Source of the DNA: Symbiodinium natans
Lineage: Eukaryota; Sar; Dinophyceae; Suessiales; Symbiodiniaceae
DNA: 64,000 bases
NCBI GenBank assembly: GCA_905221605.1
Contig: CAJNDS010000184.1
Location: 71,501-135,500, forward strand
Direction: 5' to 3'
Shown here: one piece after another, positions 1 through 11,274 of the stretch
Numbering within the stretch: the stretch's first letter is position 1
How the letters are laid out: the number at the start of each line of letters is the position of its first letter
Translations under genes and position numbers: made by a program
The notes under the pieces: model-generated
The model's input: the letters and a program-made list of their open reading frames with translations, nothing else
Database searches by the model: none
Told to the model about the DNA's origin: nothing

Positions 1-3000
1 TGACTGCAGCCGAGGTGTTGTTCGTGGTGCCCAAGCTTTGATCTTGCGGGCATGTGGGCACTGATCCAGAAGAAAGTCGAGGCGTGCGCGGTGCTTGTGA
101 GCCTGTGCGAGACGGCCTCAGGCGGAGTAGTTGATCCACAGCATATTGTTCGTTTTGATTCACACCTTGACTCAGTGGGCGAAGCACGTTGCGCAACACA
201 AAGGCAATTCAACATGGCTTGGCTGAGGCTAGTGCACCCACTGTCGATTTGGCGGTGGCATCTCGGAGTGCGCTGCGTTAGGCAATGTTTGGCAGCAAGA
301 TCAGAAATTACAGGACTGTCTCCTGAACTGTAACGTACTGCAACACAGTAGCCGAGCCAGTCCGCGAGCCACAGGCACCAGTGGTGGCCAAGGGTCCTCA
401 GCTCTTGCCGCCAGCATCCGCCAGCAAAAAGCAGCTGAGAAAAGCCCGCAATCCAAGCGGAATCCCCAAGTGCCAGGCTGACCAGCCCGTGACGGCCACC
501 GCTCCTTGCCAGAAGTGCCAGAAGTCGGCGGGCCTTCCAAGCGAAGCCGCTCACATGACGATGCATGATGCAGATGGAGCAGGAAACGCCAGCGCCACCG
601 CACACGCGGTGCTTACTGCGTTCCACACCACTACCACCCCATGATCTTCTACCCTTTGCCTGCAGTGTAGTTAGGTCGAGGTCACAAATACCACGAAGCT
701 GCTGGACAGCCGTGGTGTACGGTGGCCTCGGCACAAGAATGAAACGGCTCTATGCTAGAGGCCCAGACCTGCATCTGCTCAGGTCTTGCTGTTCTTCAGT
801 GCCCTGAAAATGCAGGCCAAAGCTCAAGGCATTACCCCGTGCTGACCATGACAGCATAAAGCAACGTAGAGACACGAAGTAGCCGGGTCGAAGCCCCATT
901 GCATCTTTATGGTTTGCCGCGCAAAACCAGTATGTTCAGTTCAAGATGTGGGTTTACGACAATAAGGGACCTTTAAGATGTGTGCAGAATGCACCAATGA
1001 CTGCAAGCACTCATGTACACCTGTACCAGATTGTACAAGGTTCTTGACTGTTCTTGATCTTGAGGTTTTAACAGCAGGGTTCAGGTCCAGGTCCTGAGAG
1101 TATCGGGTTCTAGTGATTCGTGCTGTTAGGGCTATGTGTCACACAAAGCCGAATGATTTCATTTCCAGCCTCATAACTCCTGCCAAGCTAAGCACGTCTG
1201 CGGCGCATCCATCCAAGCAATCAAAACGTGCCAACAGCACAGTCACGTGCTTTGCACAGAAAGGTGCTGCTGGCAAAGGCCGCAGCATGTCCTCACCATC
1301 TACTGCATGAGACTCATGTTGTCAAGTTCAGCTGGGGTCTGTGAGACATGCGCGGGACCTTAGCCTGGAAACCGCCAGCAGGGTTTGGAACTGTCTTTGC
1401 AAAGCACTGAGTCTGCAAAGTGCCCAGGCGCAAACCAAGGCTTCACTCGTACACGCTGAAAATCCGCAGGGCAGCTCCCCAACTGGGCGCTGCATGGTGT
1501 TTTGAAATGTGTTTTGAAATGTGCTGACTGCCGATTAGTTGCGGTCACCCTTATCGTAGCTCTGGCTTCATTCCTCCCCTGTGCCTCGGCGACCCTACAT
1601 TGTGTCAAGCTGTTGGTGCCAACACTAATCAGCATGGGCCATTCTTGCGTGGCATCAAAAAATTAGCAAGTGTTCGCTCAAGTGCCACGGCACATGGACA
1701 ACAAGAAGGCCATCTGTCGCCTCCTGTAAGTTTCTGGGTCCATGATTGTGACACGCTCGGTGTGCCTGGGATGAAGGCACGTGCGTTTCAAAGCACTCTC
1801 TGTGCGCTTCCGCACGTCCCAGTGAACCAAGAAATCAATGATCCCCATCCTGGACAGCTGCAAGGACCTGGCCGCTGCGGCTGTGTCCGGCATGTTGGCT
1901 CAGTAAGGGCGTAGACTGCTACAATGACAAGCTTGTGTAAACCTGAACCCTGCCCCTCAGCCCGATCCCCAACCACACAACCCGAATTTCCCTACGGACC
2001 TAACGCTGGCTCAACCCCAGAGTGACTAATTTATTAGTTGCCCCTGGAGCCATGCCTCTAGACCCGAAAGCCGACAAAAGCTGGGTCCCCTGAAGTCCTT
2101 AAACTCCCCTTTTATCCGCCTGAACTCCCCTGCAGTACAAACCGTCCTGCCTGTGAAGAAGCAGCAGAAGCCCATTGCCAGTCAGCACATACTCACCGCG
2201 AAACCCTTGTCTCCCTTGATCCTCAAACCCCTTCGACCTTCAATTGCCTTCAATCCCAATGCTTGAAAGCCCTTGTCAGAAGCAGGTATCTCGCCATTAT
2301 CACCGAGTTAGTTGCCGTCTAAGTCAAAGGTGAGGCGCAGGTGGCGTCCCGGAGTGTCAGGAGAGGTGCCGGAAAGATCTATCGTTCAGAGGCATTTAGC
2401 AATTAGCAATCTGGGCTTGTGTACGAAAAGCCAAAAAAAACGAACAAAGGAGCTCAGACCGAGAGGCCCAGTGGACTTCTCCCGCTGCAGGTTCATGCCG
2501 TTGGGCAGGCTTGTGTTTGCCAGATCATTGCCTCATGACAAGCGGAAGTAAAAAATGATGGGCTTTGCATCGCCGCACGCTTTACAGAAATTCTGGGTCT
2601 GAAAAACAGGTAGTTGCCAGTTGGGAGCTTTCAAACATTCCCGTGGGCAGGATCGTGTGGGACAAGTTGCCAAGCTCATCCGGAAGCTGCCAAACGGAAA
2701 GCAGCACAGAATAGTCGACAAGACCCAACCTTATTTTTGCTCTTGGGATCTATTGAGTCAGGCTATTGGTAGTGAAGGGTGGGCAACGGGGGTGGGCAAA
2801 TAGGCAGGCAAATAGCTACAGCCGGTGGGGCTTTTGACACCTTTGCATACGCAAAGTTGAAAATTGGCCAGGTCTTTGCCGGCCATCCCTATAGTTTGAC
2901 CAGGCAGCGAGGCAAGAAATGACAAATCCTCTTCGAAGGTGTGCTGCCAAGTGCTGCCAGAGCATGGAAAACCCGAGGGGAAGCTGCTGCGGAAACCACC

Positions 3001-3851
3001 GTCCTGAAACCTGCCCAGCAGATGGAGATGAGCTTTGGCTGTCTCTGGCTCTTGTCCCGATACGATGTGAGGTGCTCGTGCGCGCGGTTTTTGCGCTCAG
3101 GATCGGGCACGTGCGGCACGGTCATCTGTGCATGGTCAGCACGTAAACATATGCAAACGTCACGTCGAGAGATGTAACCATGCCAACAAGCAGGCGCAAG
3201 ATATCAAAAACAAGCCGCAGCTGAGAGCTTCAACTTCAACAGTCAATCACCAACAGCAACAACAATGACAGCGCATGTTGATGCAAGCGTGCTGCATGTA
3301 CCACCATATGATTCTGCCAAATGCAGTCTCAACCTCCAGGCATTGCATGTTGCCTGCCCGAACTTTGGTTTCGATTACTGGGAGGGTTCCTTTGACCCGA
3401 ATGCCGCATCGTGATGTCCTGGGCCCCTCGTGGTGTTCAGCACGCGTGCTCACGTAAAGATCATGCAGGTTGAACCGACTGTAAGCGATGGGATGTGTTG
3501 ACATGCTGTTTTGTCCACAGGAGCTGGCGTTAGCCTCGTAGCTCGCAAGAAGGCGATTTTGCTCCAGACCGGTTCCAACGGCTTTTACATGCTTTAACGA
3601 AGGGATCAAAGGGCAGCTGTGGAAAATGTCCTGCCATGGGAATAAAAAGTTGCTAGGTGCTTTCAAGATTCTCAGACTTGATGTCGAAAACGCACGGTGC
3701 ACAAGCTTCCGCAACTTCTGGATGACGGTCCTAAGAGCAACTTGAGCTTGGCCACTGCATGAGACATAGAGTTACAACCAATTTGAACCATGTCTACCTT
3801 TAAGTTGAGATCCCCGGACTCCCCCGACAGCATCAGATAGAAACAGTCGGA
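1..3851. other. No recognisable gene
   Basis: Several open frames occur (for example 52-333 + and 381-644 +), but none shows a domain I recognise and both strands are open in places. A short direct duplication of a TGTTTTGAAA-type 13-mer lies near 1,498-1,525. The minus strand here is downstream of the lipid kinase exon, so its missing 3' exons could lie here, but I could not find the kinase activation loop or other later motifs. Confidence 0.5.
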
Positions 3852-5056
3852 TCAACCTCTGTTATCAAGGTGTGTCTTCAGAAGGCATGGGTCCGATATA
3901 CTTGCAGGTAAGCCAGTCAGGCAGTCCATGAGAACTGCATGAAGAAAGTAGCCCAAGGAGTTCTTGAAGCTGAAGCAGCCATAGATCCGACACAACATGG
4001 AGTTTGCATTCTGTTCCAAGTGTTTGCGGTATGGCCCAAGCATGGCCCGCAGCTGTTTAACTTCGGATCGCGAGATCGTCTTCAAGACGAAGGTAGTGCT
4101 GTCTGCCGACAGCAGCAGGGAGCAGCCACTTTTGGCAGCCCTGCGAAGATCACTAACATTGGTGCGCAAGAGCTCTGCCAGAAGCTTCTGCCCATCCAGC
4201 GAACAAAGCCGACGTAAATATGCAAAGGAGCGCGGGGCAATCACGGTGAGGGTAGTGTCGGAGCTTCCAGTAATGGTCCAATCCCACTGCATTTCGGGGT
4301 TGTCATCGAGACACGCTGAAGAACGCAGGATCGCAGTCTGCGCTTCTGCTGCCTGCTTCAGGTCCAATCCCTGGCCTAAGAGCCGCAGCTGCTGTCCTAA
4401 TTGAAGCTCCTCATCACGTAAATACTGTATCAGCTGCTCCAGCAACCCTGAGAAGTCCAGGAGCCTATAACCTTCGGCCCCCTGGATTGAACCGCTCATT
4501 GTGTGATGAATGCGTGAGCTGGTGCTGGAATGGTGGCGCATGGTCAGCCGGCTTGGGGATGCCATCTCCGTGCTCTCGGTTGCAAGAGATTCCCTCAAAG
4601 GGCTCGGCTCTTCTTGTCTCCACAAGGCGACCAAGCGATCCAGGCCCAAGAAAAGACCCAGTCCTGCAAAAACGACGGACGTGAGATAGCTGATGGAATC
4701 TTCTTTGCAATCCCGAGTGGTGTCGATGAGAATGAGGATGCTGCACATGACCAAGCTCGCAAAGTGGAGCCACTGCTTACGTAAATACCGCCTGACTGCC
4801 TGCAACAAGTTCTGACCTTCTTGGGAGCGCCGTGCGGCTGTTCCCAACAGCTGCCCAGCAGTCACATAGCGGAAGGCCATAATCGCAAACGCGACTCCAA
4901 TCACCTAAGCCCACAAGAAGATTTCAAAGCTAGACTGCGGGGTGATGCGAGGTGGTGACGCTACCTCGTGGGGATGCTCCCACAACCAACTTATTGTGCC
5001 TCCAGGCGAGCATGTTGCAACTGGGCATCCCGCTGCAAACCCAACAATCTGGAACC
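3852..5056 (-). CDS. Membrane-anchored phosphatidylinositol phosphate kinase (PIPK), partial, GPCR-PIPK-like
   Basis: The frame from 4904 down reads about 310 coding residues before alignment to the family becomes uncertain near 3960. Hydrophobic segments occur at residues 1-14, 45-62 and 70-92 counted from 4904. A Ser-rich cytosolic linker follows, then the N-terminal lobe of a PIPK domain: a glycine-loop-like SGCSLLLSADSTTF, the nucleotide-binding Lys in VLKTISRSE (residue 275), and LCRIYGCF, which matches the family's LxRFYG segment. Known PIPKs phosphorylate phosphatidylinositol phosphates to PIP2. The combination of membrane helices and PIPK resembles the GPCR-PIPK proteins of Dictyostelium and oomycetes. 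Upstream, the same frame stays open to an AG|G acceptor at 5056 and encodes a Cys/Gly/Pro-rich loop (GFAAGCPVATCSPGGT). The two parts are interrupted at 4905-4907 by TAG, which is either a stop or the end of a 60-nt GT-AG intron (4905-4964). The catalytic half and the N-terminal helices must be on other exons. Confidence 0.75.
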
Positions 5057-7164
5057 TTAGTTTCATCTGTCATTTCGTTCTTCGTTCTTGCTCGAACGTG
5101 GGGAAGAGTTCGTGGCTCTCGCGGTCTGCCCTTTCCTTCCATTTCCTTCCCGGGTCCTAGACATGAACAAGCAGCTGGCTACCTAGCCATTTCACGCTTT
5201 CATGGATTCCTCCGCGCGAGTGCGGCCTTCACGCGACCACGTGTTCTGAACCAAGACCGTGCAGAAGTGTCCGGAAAAGCACGTGCCAGGCAGGAGAGAG
5301 AGTAGCTAAATGTAGCTAAAGATGCTGGACATGCCTCGAAGCGGCGCGCTGCTGACACATTACAATCATTAATTACATTCCATTGTGAACAATCAGGTTG
5401 CAACTGCCATCGTGGTCGGACACGGGCACATGCAAACAAACGCACACTTGTGCATCCAGCCAGTGCCATAACCGTACATCTCACTGGTTTAATTAAAGCA
5501 ATCATGTCCGGTGAAGATGCTGATGATGGACATGGATGAACCCAGGAAACCCTGTGGGCTTTTCTGCTGGAAAGCGGTCCTGCCGGAGCCCTCTCCAATA
5601 GGTTTGAAGAGGGCAAAGAATAAGGGATGGCACCCCGAGAGCGAGAAGAGAGAGAGAGAGGGAGAGTATTTAGCTCAAGCAATCTTCCCAGCACCGTTGC
5701 AGCACTGATGGGGGTTCCGGATCTTTTGCCTTAAAAGAGATCTCCCTGTCCATCGAGGTCAGTATCTGACTGTAACTCGCACGCAAAAGCTTGCAACTGC
5801 TGTGCGTCCAGCATGCACCACACCGTGTCTGGTTTTGAACTAGCTGTCTGTCGGCACCTGAATGTTTCATGCGCCTCTGGCATCCCCCTTGACAAAAGTA
5901 TGATACTTGGCCACAAAGTTGCGCACGCACATGAGTATGCACCCAGTACAGCTGCTACGATGTAAGCCCTTCTTGCATGAGACCCTGGTGCAGTAGAGCG
6001 TCCTAGCTCTTCCGCTCACCCCGTTTTTCTTCTGCTCACCGTGCACACGTTCTTGCTGCCTGAGGGGCCAAGGCAAATCTCCTTCCATTGTCTGACGCCG
6101 GAGAATACATGGCATCATGACAATTCGGGCCTTCAGGCAGGGCCGGCAAATGTGTCTGTGACTGATTTTGCATCCCGCAAGCACCTTGCAAACATCAATT
6201 TCGTGTTTTTTGTCGTGTCTCTAGGACTACGAACAAGGCTGCTTGACCTCGCGGCACACGGAGGTAAGCAGTCGAGAGCCATCTGCGTCGAAGGCAACCA
6301 GTGCAGCTAGCAGCCAGGTAATGGTGTGATACAACGCGATCCTTCAAGCGAGCAGTGAACTGCTGGGAGCGCTGTGAGAAGCAAAGGCGGCAGTTCTCAG
6401 CGTCAGCGGATTGAATATGCGTCCCGAGTTGCAAAGGGATTCCCAGCAATTTCTCCTTGGCTCTTGTGGCTCTACGCCCTGCGAGGGACATGAGTTTTGG
6501 GCACTCTGCATCGTTCAACTCAGTAACTCAGCTCTGCGGTGTGCTGCTCCAAGATTCTGGCGCTAGCGGCTGCAATGTAAATCTTGCCAGGTCAAGCAGC
6601 CTTGGAGAAAAAGTAGTGCAACTCAACATGTTTGGCAGGACCACGCTTGGCCCAGAGCTGCATGTGGACCCTAACACTGGCGATGGGGGTCTTGGATTTG
6701 CTGCAGCTTCCAGGATCAAAGCCATGGCCCAGTAATTGTCCAACTACACCCCGGCATGCTCAAATTCAGGAACTGCATGTTAGCGAGAAAGATGGAGAAA
6801 GATGCCGCAGGGCCACAGATACAAATAGACTGTGCAACCGCAAGAAAAGCTGCTCAGAAACTGCAACAATCTAGTTCATACGCAAACGCCCAAATGGTTC
6901 AATCTGCTCGGCTCTGGACTCTTTGGCAGCAAGCATTCCCGATTTATGGTAACTAGGATTTGTTGTTGCGACAGCTTCCAGGAAAATCTGCGAGCAAGCG
7001 GCCACATGATATTCCAAAGATATGACCCATACCCGAAGAACTCCAGCCAGGGAACAGCAAAGAAGCAGCAATTCCTCATCCAAGCGCGACGACTTGAACA
7101 ATGTACATAATATACATAATATGCATCATCAACAATAAGTAATTAAATCAGCTGCGCCATGCCG
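5057..7164. other. No recognisable gene
   Basis: This probably covers intronic or intergenic sequence upstream of the lipid kinase exon. A short GA-rich tract lies at about 5641-5664. Several minus open frames (5200-5694, 5867-6184) show no conserved motif. Confidence 0.4.
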
Positions 7165-7659
7165 CTATGCCAAGGCGCAGGAAGCACATTGATGATCCAC
7201 CTGCCTGATGGCATGAGTCGCTGAACAAATCCTGGATCCCGGCTCCGCAACCTCCATCCCAGAGTGGCGACCATGAGTCCGACACAGCATACGCAATGTA
7301 GTATACACCTTGAGCGTTTGACGACTATGGCATGGCCCGGCTTTGGAGTTGCATGTCAAGTACATACCCGAACAAAAGGCCAAGTTATGTTCCAGGGGCA
7401 GGTAAAGGCTAAACAGAAGTCTTCTTAAAGCAGCGGCCCTGGTGCTGTAGAAGAAGTTGCAAACATTCGACCATCGAAGGCAGGAGGTCTGCCTGAAAGT
7501 CAGAAACTGATCAACGAAATGCGACAATATGAGGAGTGCCCCAACTTGAGTACGAAAAAGTCTTCGTCTGAGCGACGTCCCTGTTCGCGAACTCCGCATT
7601 TGTCGGTGCGAGATATCGTAAGCAAAAAGCAGCAGGCCTGAGCGTGGGAAACCTTGCAA
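7165..7659 (-). CDS. Candidate membrane-protein exon, unknown
   Basis: A 164-codon minus frame contains at least one hydrophobic stretch (GALLILSHFVDQFLTF) followed by a Leu/Phe/Tyr-rich, Arg-containing segment (RRLLFSLYLPLEHNLAF). It lies upstream of, and on the same strand as, the lipid kinase exon, whose N-terminal transmembrane helices are missing. It could supply one of them, but this is inference and the frame may be fortuitous. I recognise no family. Confidence 0.2.
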   Translation of the reverse strand: MQGFPRSGLLLFAYDISHRQMRSSRTGTSLRRRLFRTQVGALLILSHFVDQFLTFRQTSCLRWSNVCNFFYSTRAAALRRLLFSLYLPLEHNLAFCSGMYLTCNSKAGPCHSRQTLKVYTTLRMLCRTHGRHSGMEVAEPGSRICSATHAIRQVDHQCASCALA

Positions 7660-8790
7660 CCCCTCACCTCTGCCCCGGAACTGAAGCGCAAACGCAGCAG
7701 CTTCCTGCTAGAGTTCGAAAAAGCATACTCTCATCCAAAGCACACGCGCACAAGGAGGCACCGGCAAAGATGAGCATCAGCATGTCAACTGCTTCTCGAT
7801 GCCATGTGTGACAGGAGCAGACTTGCTTGCAGTGGAGGTAGGTGGAGTCCGGAACTTCTGAGCTGAGGCAGGTTTCCACACCTTGTTGTGGCCAAGCTGT
7901 GCGAGCAAAAATGAGCTGGACTTTGCATTGCGAGCACGGCTGAGCACGGATAGCAAAAAAGCACCAGCCAGCATTTATTGTGTGGGCAAGACGGAGCGAA
8001 TGCATGATCGGATCTTGATTACGCCAAGGTGCAGAAATTCGTCTCATTGGGAAATCGTCCCTTGCAAGACGTGCCTGGAGGAAATCTCCTGCCAGGTCTG
8101 TGCCTGCGACCAAATTATGCTGACCTCCTTCCCTCTGGTTTCTGCCTCCCGTCCACGTCGGAGAAGATCTGCGGCAGTTCGTGTCGGAACGCCATATCTG
8201 TCTCCCTGTGATCCCTATTCGCTTTTTGCAATATCCTACCGCCAGCTGGATTAACACAGTTACTTGTGCCGGTTGGATGCTGCCTCGGTCGGGCCCTTCG
8301 GACTGAGACTTAGACTTGCATTCGGCCTTGTGGCTTGAACTAAGTACCTGCTCCGGATTCACGGATATTCACAGATGCGCTCAATACACTGGCCTCAACT
8401 TCTTTAACGCGGCGCAGTGGCAGCAATTGGATGGCAGCTGCTGTACTGGCTGTCGCTGTGCGACGCTTTTTCAAGTTCGTGGCTGCTCTTCACCGGCACC
8501 GGGAAAGCTTTCCCGGTTGCCCGGCCGGTCTCTTTGGACCCCGTTCTACAAAACTTCGCGTGTCGATATCCCCAACTCGTTAAAGTAATGATTCCGCCGC
8601 GTTGTTTTGTCCTGTGCTTCCCGTGCTTTCTTCAAGTGTTGCAGGATTCTCCGACGGGTTATGTTTTTCAAGCATTGCCTCGAAACAATGTCATCGGCTG
8701 TAAGTTCCAAACCTGAACAATTGTATCATAAAAGTTGGCTGATCGCCCGTGCACGGACATGGCTAGATCGCCATCTCAGAGCTGGTCAGC

Positions 8791-8948
8791 CTTCGCGTTA
8801 AAGTCCTCCTTTGACCAGGCGCTTTCGAACTTATGAAACAACCACAGCCAGGAACTGAGAGCATATGCGAAGGAGCACACAGTGTATCCTGCAATGTCTT
8901 CTTTAACTTTCCCGAACCGCTTGCGGTCCCGAACCACGCAGTAGACTC
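8791..8948 (-). CDS. Candidate internal exon with one transmembrane helix
   Basis: The minus strand has an acceptor CTGCAG|GAG at 8948 and a frame reading to AAG|GC at 8791, a possible GC donor. The frame carries a basic stretch (RDRKRFGKVKED), then a helix rich in aromatic residues (YTVCSFAYALSSWLWLFH), then a polar tail (KFESAWSKEDF). The basic-to-helix-to-polar order suits a polytopic membrane protein. It could belong to the 7TM part of the PIPK gene about 3.7 kb downstream; no sequence evidence joins them. Confidence 0.35.
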
Positions 8949-9187
8949 CTGCAGTAGGCAAACGAACACAAGACTTTTTCGCGACTTGCATGCTTCCACT
9001 GCTCTCCGCACACAACCCTTCAACACTGTCAACGGTAGCACTGTTGCTGTCATTTGCTGTGGCCTGCTCTGGGCCCGGCCGTTCTGTCCTTAGATACCGA
9101 GCTCAGCAGCTTGGTTGACTTCGTGTAGCTCCAACCGATGGGGCGGGGGTGTTCTCTTGAGCTTGGCTCTGGCTTGTTTTATCTTGC

Positions 9188-9850
9188 GCCCCCCCCCCCC
9201 CCACCCGAGCTTTAACTGTCTTGCCGTCAATGGCCCGTCATCTTTCCAAATCCATCATACGAGCATTGTGCTTGCAAATGGGGCGGGGCCCGCTCTGTTA
9301 AGCTATGCTTACTTGCTTCAGAGAATATCGACAACTCGCCCTGCCCCCTCCCCCCCCTCGCAAGAGTATGAATCGTGTGGTTGACGCAGGGCGCGGGTGG
9401 CGATGATTCAATGTTCTCGACGGTCTCAGGCTCTAGTATTCTACATGCGGGCCAGTTAAGCTTTCAACGGGAAGCTGAAATATTATATTGCAGTGCAAAG
9501 GCAGATTGCATGTCAATCTCCAGAGCCGAGGGGCGAGGATCGTGTCAATATTCAAAATATTAAAGATCGTCGAGTATTGGGGGGGTTTTCGCCTAAAGGC
9601 TCGCAGGTCGGGCTAGGTCAACATTCAATATTCGGGGCCTTTGAATATTAAAATCTAGCCCGAATCGCCAGAGCCGAAAAGACTGCATTTCCATCGCGAC
9701 CCTGCACCCACCACCACATTATACATCCTTCGTCTAGTGGGAGGGGGGGGGTTTGGGAGGGTGGAGCCTGCCCATTGGCAAACACCGGACGACCGCAGGA
9801 TCAAGGGACCAAAGGACCAGGGATCCTAACAAGGGGGGGGGGGGGTGTTC
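9188..9850. repeat. Homopolymer C/G tracts and TATT-rich low-complexity sequence
   Basis: A poly-C run lies at about 9189-9202, shorter C runs at about 9347-9356, and poly-G runs near 9580, 9733-9741 and 9833-9845. Between 9480 and 9660 several AATATT-centred short palindromes recur (for example TTGAATATTAAAAT). No gene is seen. The tracts sit just beyond the 3' end of the methyltransferase gene. Confidence 0.6.
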
Positions 9851-9924
9851 GGCCAACCTTACCAAGAAAAGCCAGCCAGGGCCAACCTTAGGAAAGAAAA
9901 AACACCGGGCCCCAGCCCACAGAG

Positions 9925-11274
9925 CTATGGGGAAGTATTTAAAGCAAGCCTCTGATCCAGTCTCGCAAGCAGGTAGGCAACCTCGACCTGGCTTACCAGG
10001 GCCAATGCTTGCCCATGTACCGCGCCACTAGGTTGCTTGAACTCATTACTTCGACGCTCTACTGTCACAGGTGAGTTCACAGGTGTTACAGCTGTAGCCG
10101 CGTAGCCATATGCGGGGTCGTCTTCATCAGCAGCCTGTGTCTGCGCTGAGCCGTGAAAAGGAAGCGGTGTAGGCTTCCGAAATTGCTGCGTCAGCGGTCT
10201 TGGACTCAACCCAACAACTCCGAAGCTCTCACACGGTCCAAGTGGGCGCTCCTCCTTCTGCAAGACGTGGAGCAGAGCTGCTTTGGCTCGTGGGTTGCGA
10301 GACACTTCATGTGCTGATGCGCGGATTGGCTCACAAAGCTGGCGGCAGGCATATGGCAGCCTCGTGGATGCTAATGGAAACAGCTCAGAAAATCGCTGGG
10401 GAGTCACGAAGTTTGCAAACCTCATATCAGGAGCCTCATGCTCCCGTATGAAGCGTTTCACCTCTGTAGCCTCTCTACGCCGCATTGTGAGAACAATAAG
10501 CCGGCCGCCCAGGGCAAGGGATGCCAAACCGGCCACCAAGGTCTTCCGTAGCTCCTCCAACTCTCCGTTCAGGTATGCGCGGATCGCCTGAAACGGCAGC
10601 TTTGCCGGGTGTAGGCCACGGTCATCCAAGCCTTTCACTGCAGAGCACACGTCGGCCAATTCCAGAGTTGATCTGTATGGTCCTTTTTCGGCTTGTCGTT
10701 GCAAAATAGCCTCGGCCATCCGATAAGCCAGCAAGGGAGAAGCCCACTCCTCTCCGTACTCCTGCAGGACAAAGGCTAACTCAGATAAGGACACCGTCTC
10801 AAGCCAAAGTGAAGCCGTTTTCTGCACCTGGCCAATGCTCTCTTCCCGATCTATGCGGCCATCAAGTGGCACAGCCTCCGTAAAGGAAAGGCCACGGGCG
10901 CGCTCTTCAGCTGCAGACATCTGGGGGCTCAAATCTAGAACAATGCCCGCTACTCCAGTAACTACTGTGCTCAACTCGGAGGAACGCTGCCTGTGAAACT
11001 CCAGCCGTTTGTCCAAAGCAGCCATGTGCATGGCAACATCCTCTGCTCGCGAGTCTACGTCCAGTGCGACCAAACGGCCATCGGCGGCTAAGCGCCGGAG
11101 AATCTCTGCCGCATGACCGCCCTGACCAAACGAGGCATCAACGTACACGGCGTGGGGTCCTCCAAATTGCATCAAGGCCTCCACAGTTTCGTGGAGCAGA
11201 AGCGGCTTGGAACCATCGAAACTGAGGTTGGTGTTGGACCGCCAGTCTGAAACTGGTTCGTATCCAGCTTGCAT
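9925..11274 (-). CDS. rsmH: RsmH/MraW-type rRNA (cytosine-N4) methyltransferase
   Basis: This single uninterrupted frame starts at ATG 11274-11272 and encodes 449 residues. RsmH methylates the N4 of C1402 in bacterial-type small-subunit rRNA using S-adenosylmethionine. A nuclear dinoflagellate copy would act on mitochondrial or plastid ribosomes, like animal METTL15. Motifs in order: HETVEAL (28-34), the SAM-binding YVDASFGQGGHAAEIL (44-59), the acidic LVALDVD (68-74), LDLSPQMS (113-120), RGLSF...PLDGRID (127-142), YGEEWASP (173-180), FQAIRAYLNGELEEL (228-242) and the C-terminal NPRAKAALLHVLQKEE. Bacterial proteins are about 310 residues, so the last ~100 residues, rich in Pro, Ala and Gln, are an extension. 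The usual DLGVSSPQLD is shortened to DLSPQMS, and FHSLEDR is replaced by TMRRREATEVK. No clear N-terminal targeting peptide is visible, so a 5' exon may be missing. It is intronless over the whole domain. Confidence 0.9.
   Translation of the reverse strand: MQAGYEPVSDWRSNTNLSFDGSKPLLLHETVEALMQFGGPHAVYVDASFGQGGHAAEILRRLAADGRLVALDVDSRAEDVAMHMAALDKRLEFHRQRSSELSTVVTGVAGIVLDLSPQMSAAEERARGLSFTEAVPLDGRIDREESIGQVQKTASLWLETVSLSELAFVLQEYGEEWASPLLAYRMAEAILQRQAEKGPYRSTLELADVCSAVKGLDDRGLHPAKLPFQAIRAYLNGELEELRKTLVAGLASLALGGRLIVLTMRRREATEVKRFIREHEAPDMRFANFVTPQRFSELFPLASTRLPYACRQLCEPIRASAHEVSRNPRAKAALLHVLQKEERPLGPCESFGVVGLSPRPLTQQFRKPTPLPFHGSAQTQAADEDDPAYGYAATAVTPVNSPVTVERRSNEFKQPSGAVHGQALALVSQVEVAYLLARLDQRLALNTSP

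Noticed and set aside
7664-8362. 232-codon minus frame
   Set aside because: No motif, composition like translated noncoding DNA, and competing open frames on the plus strand.
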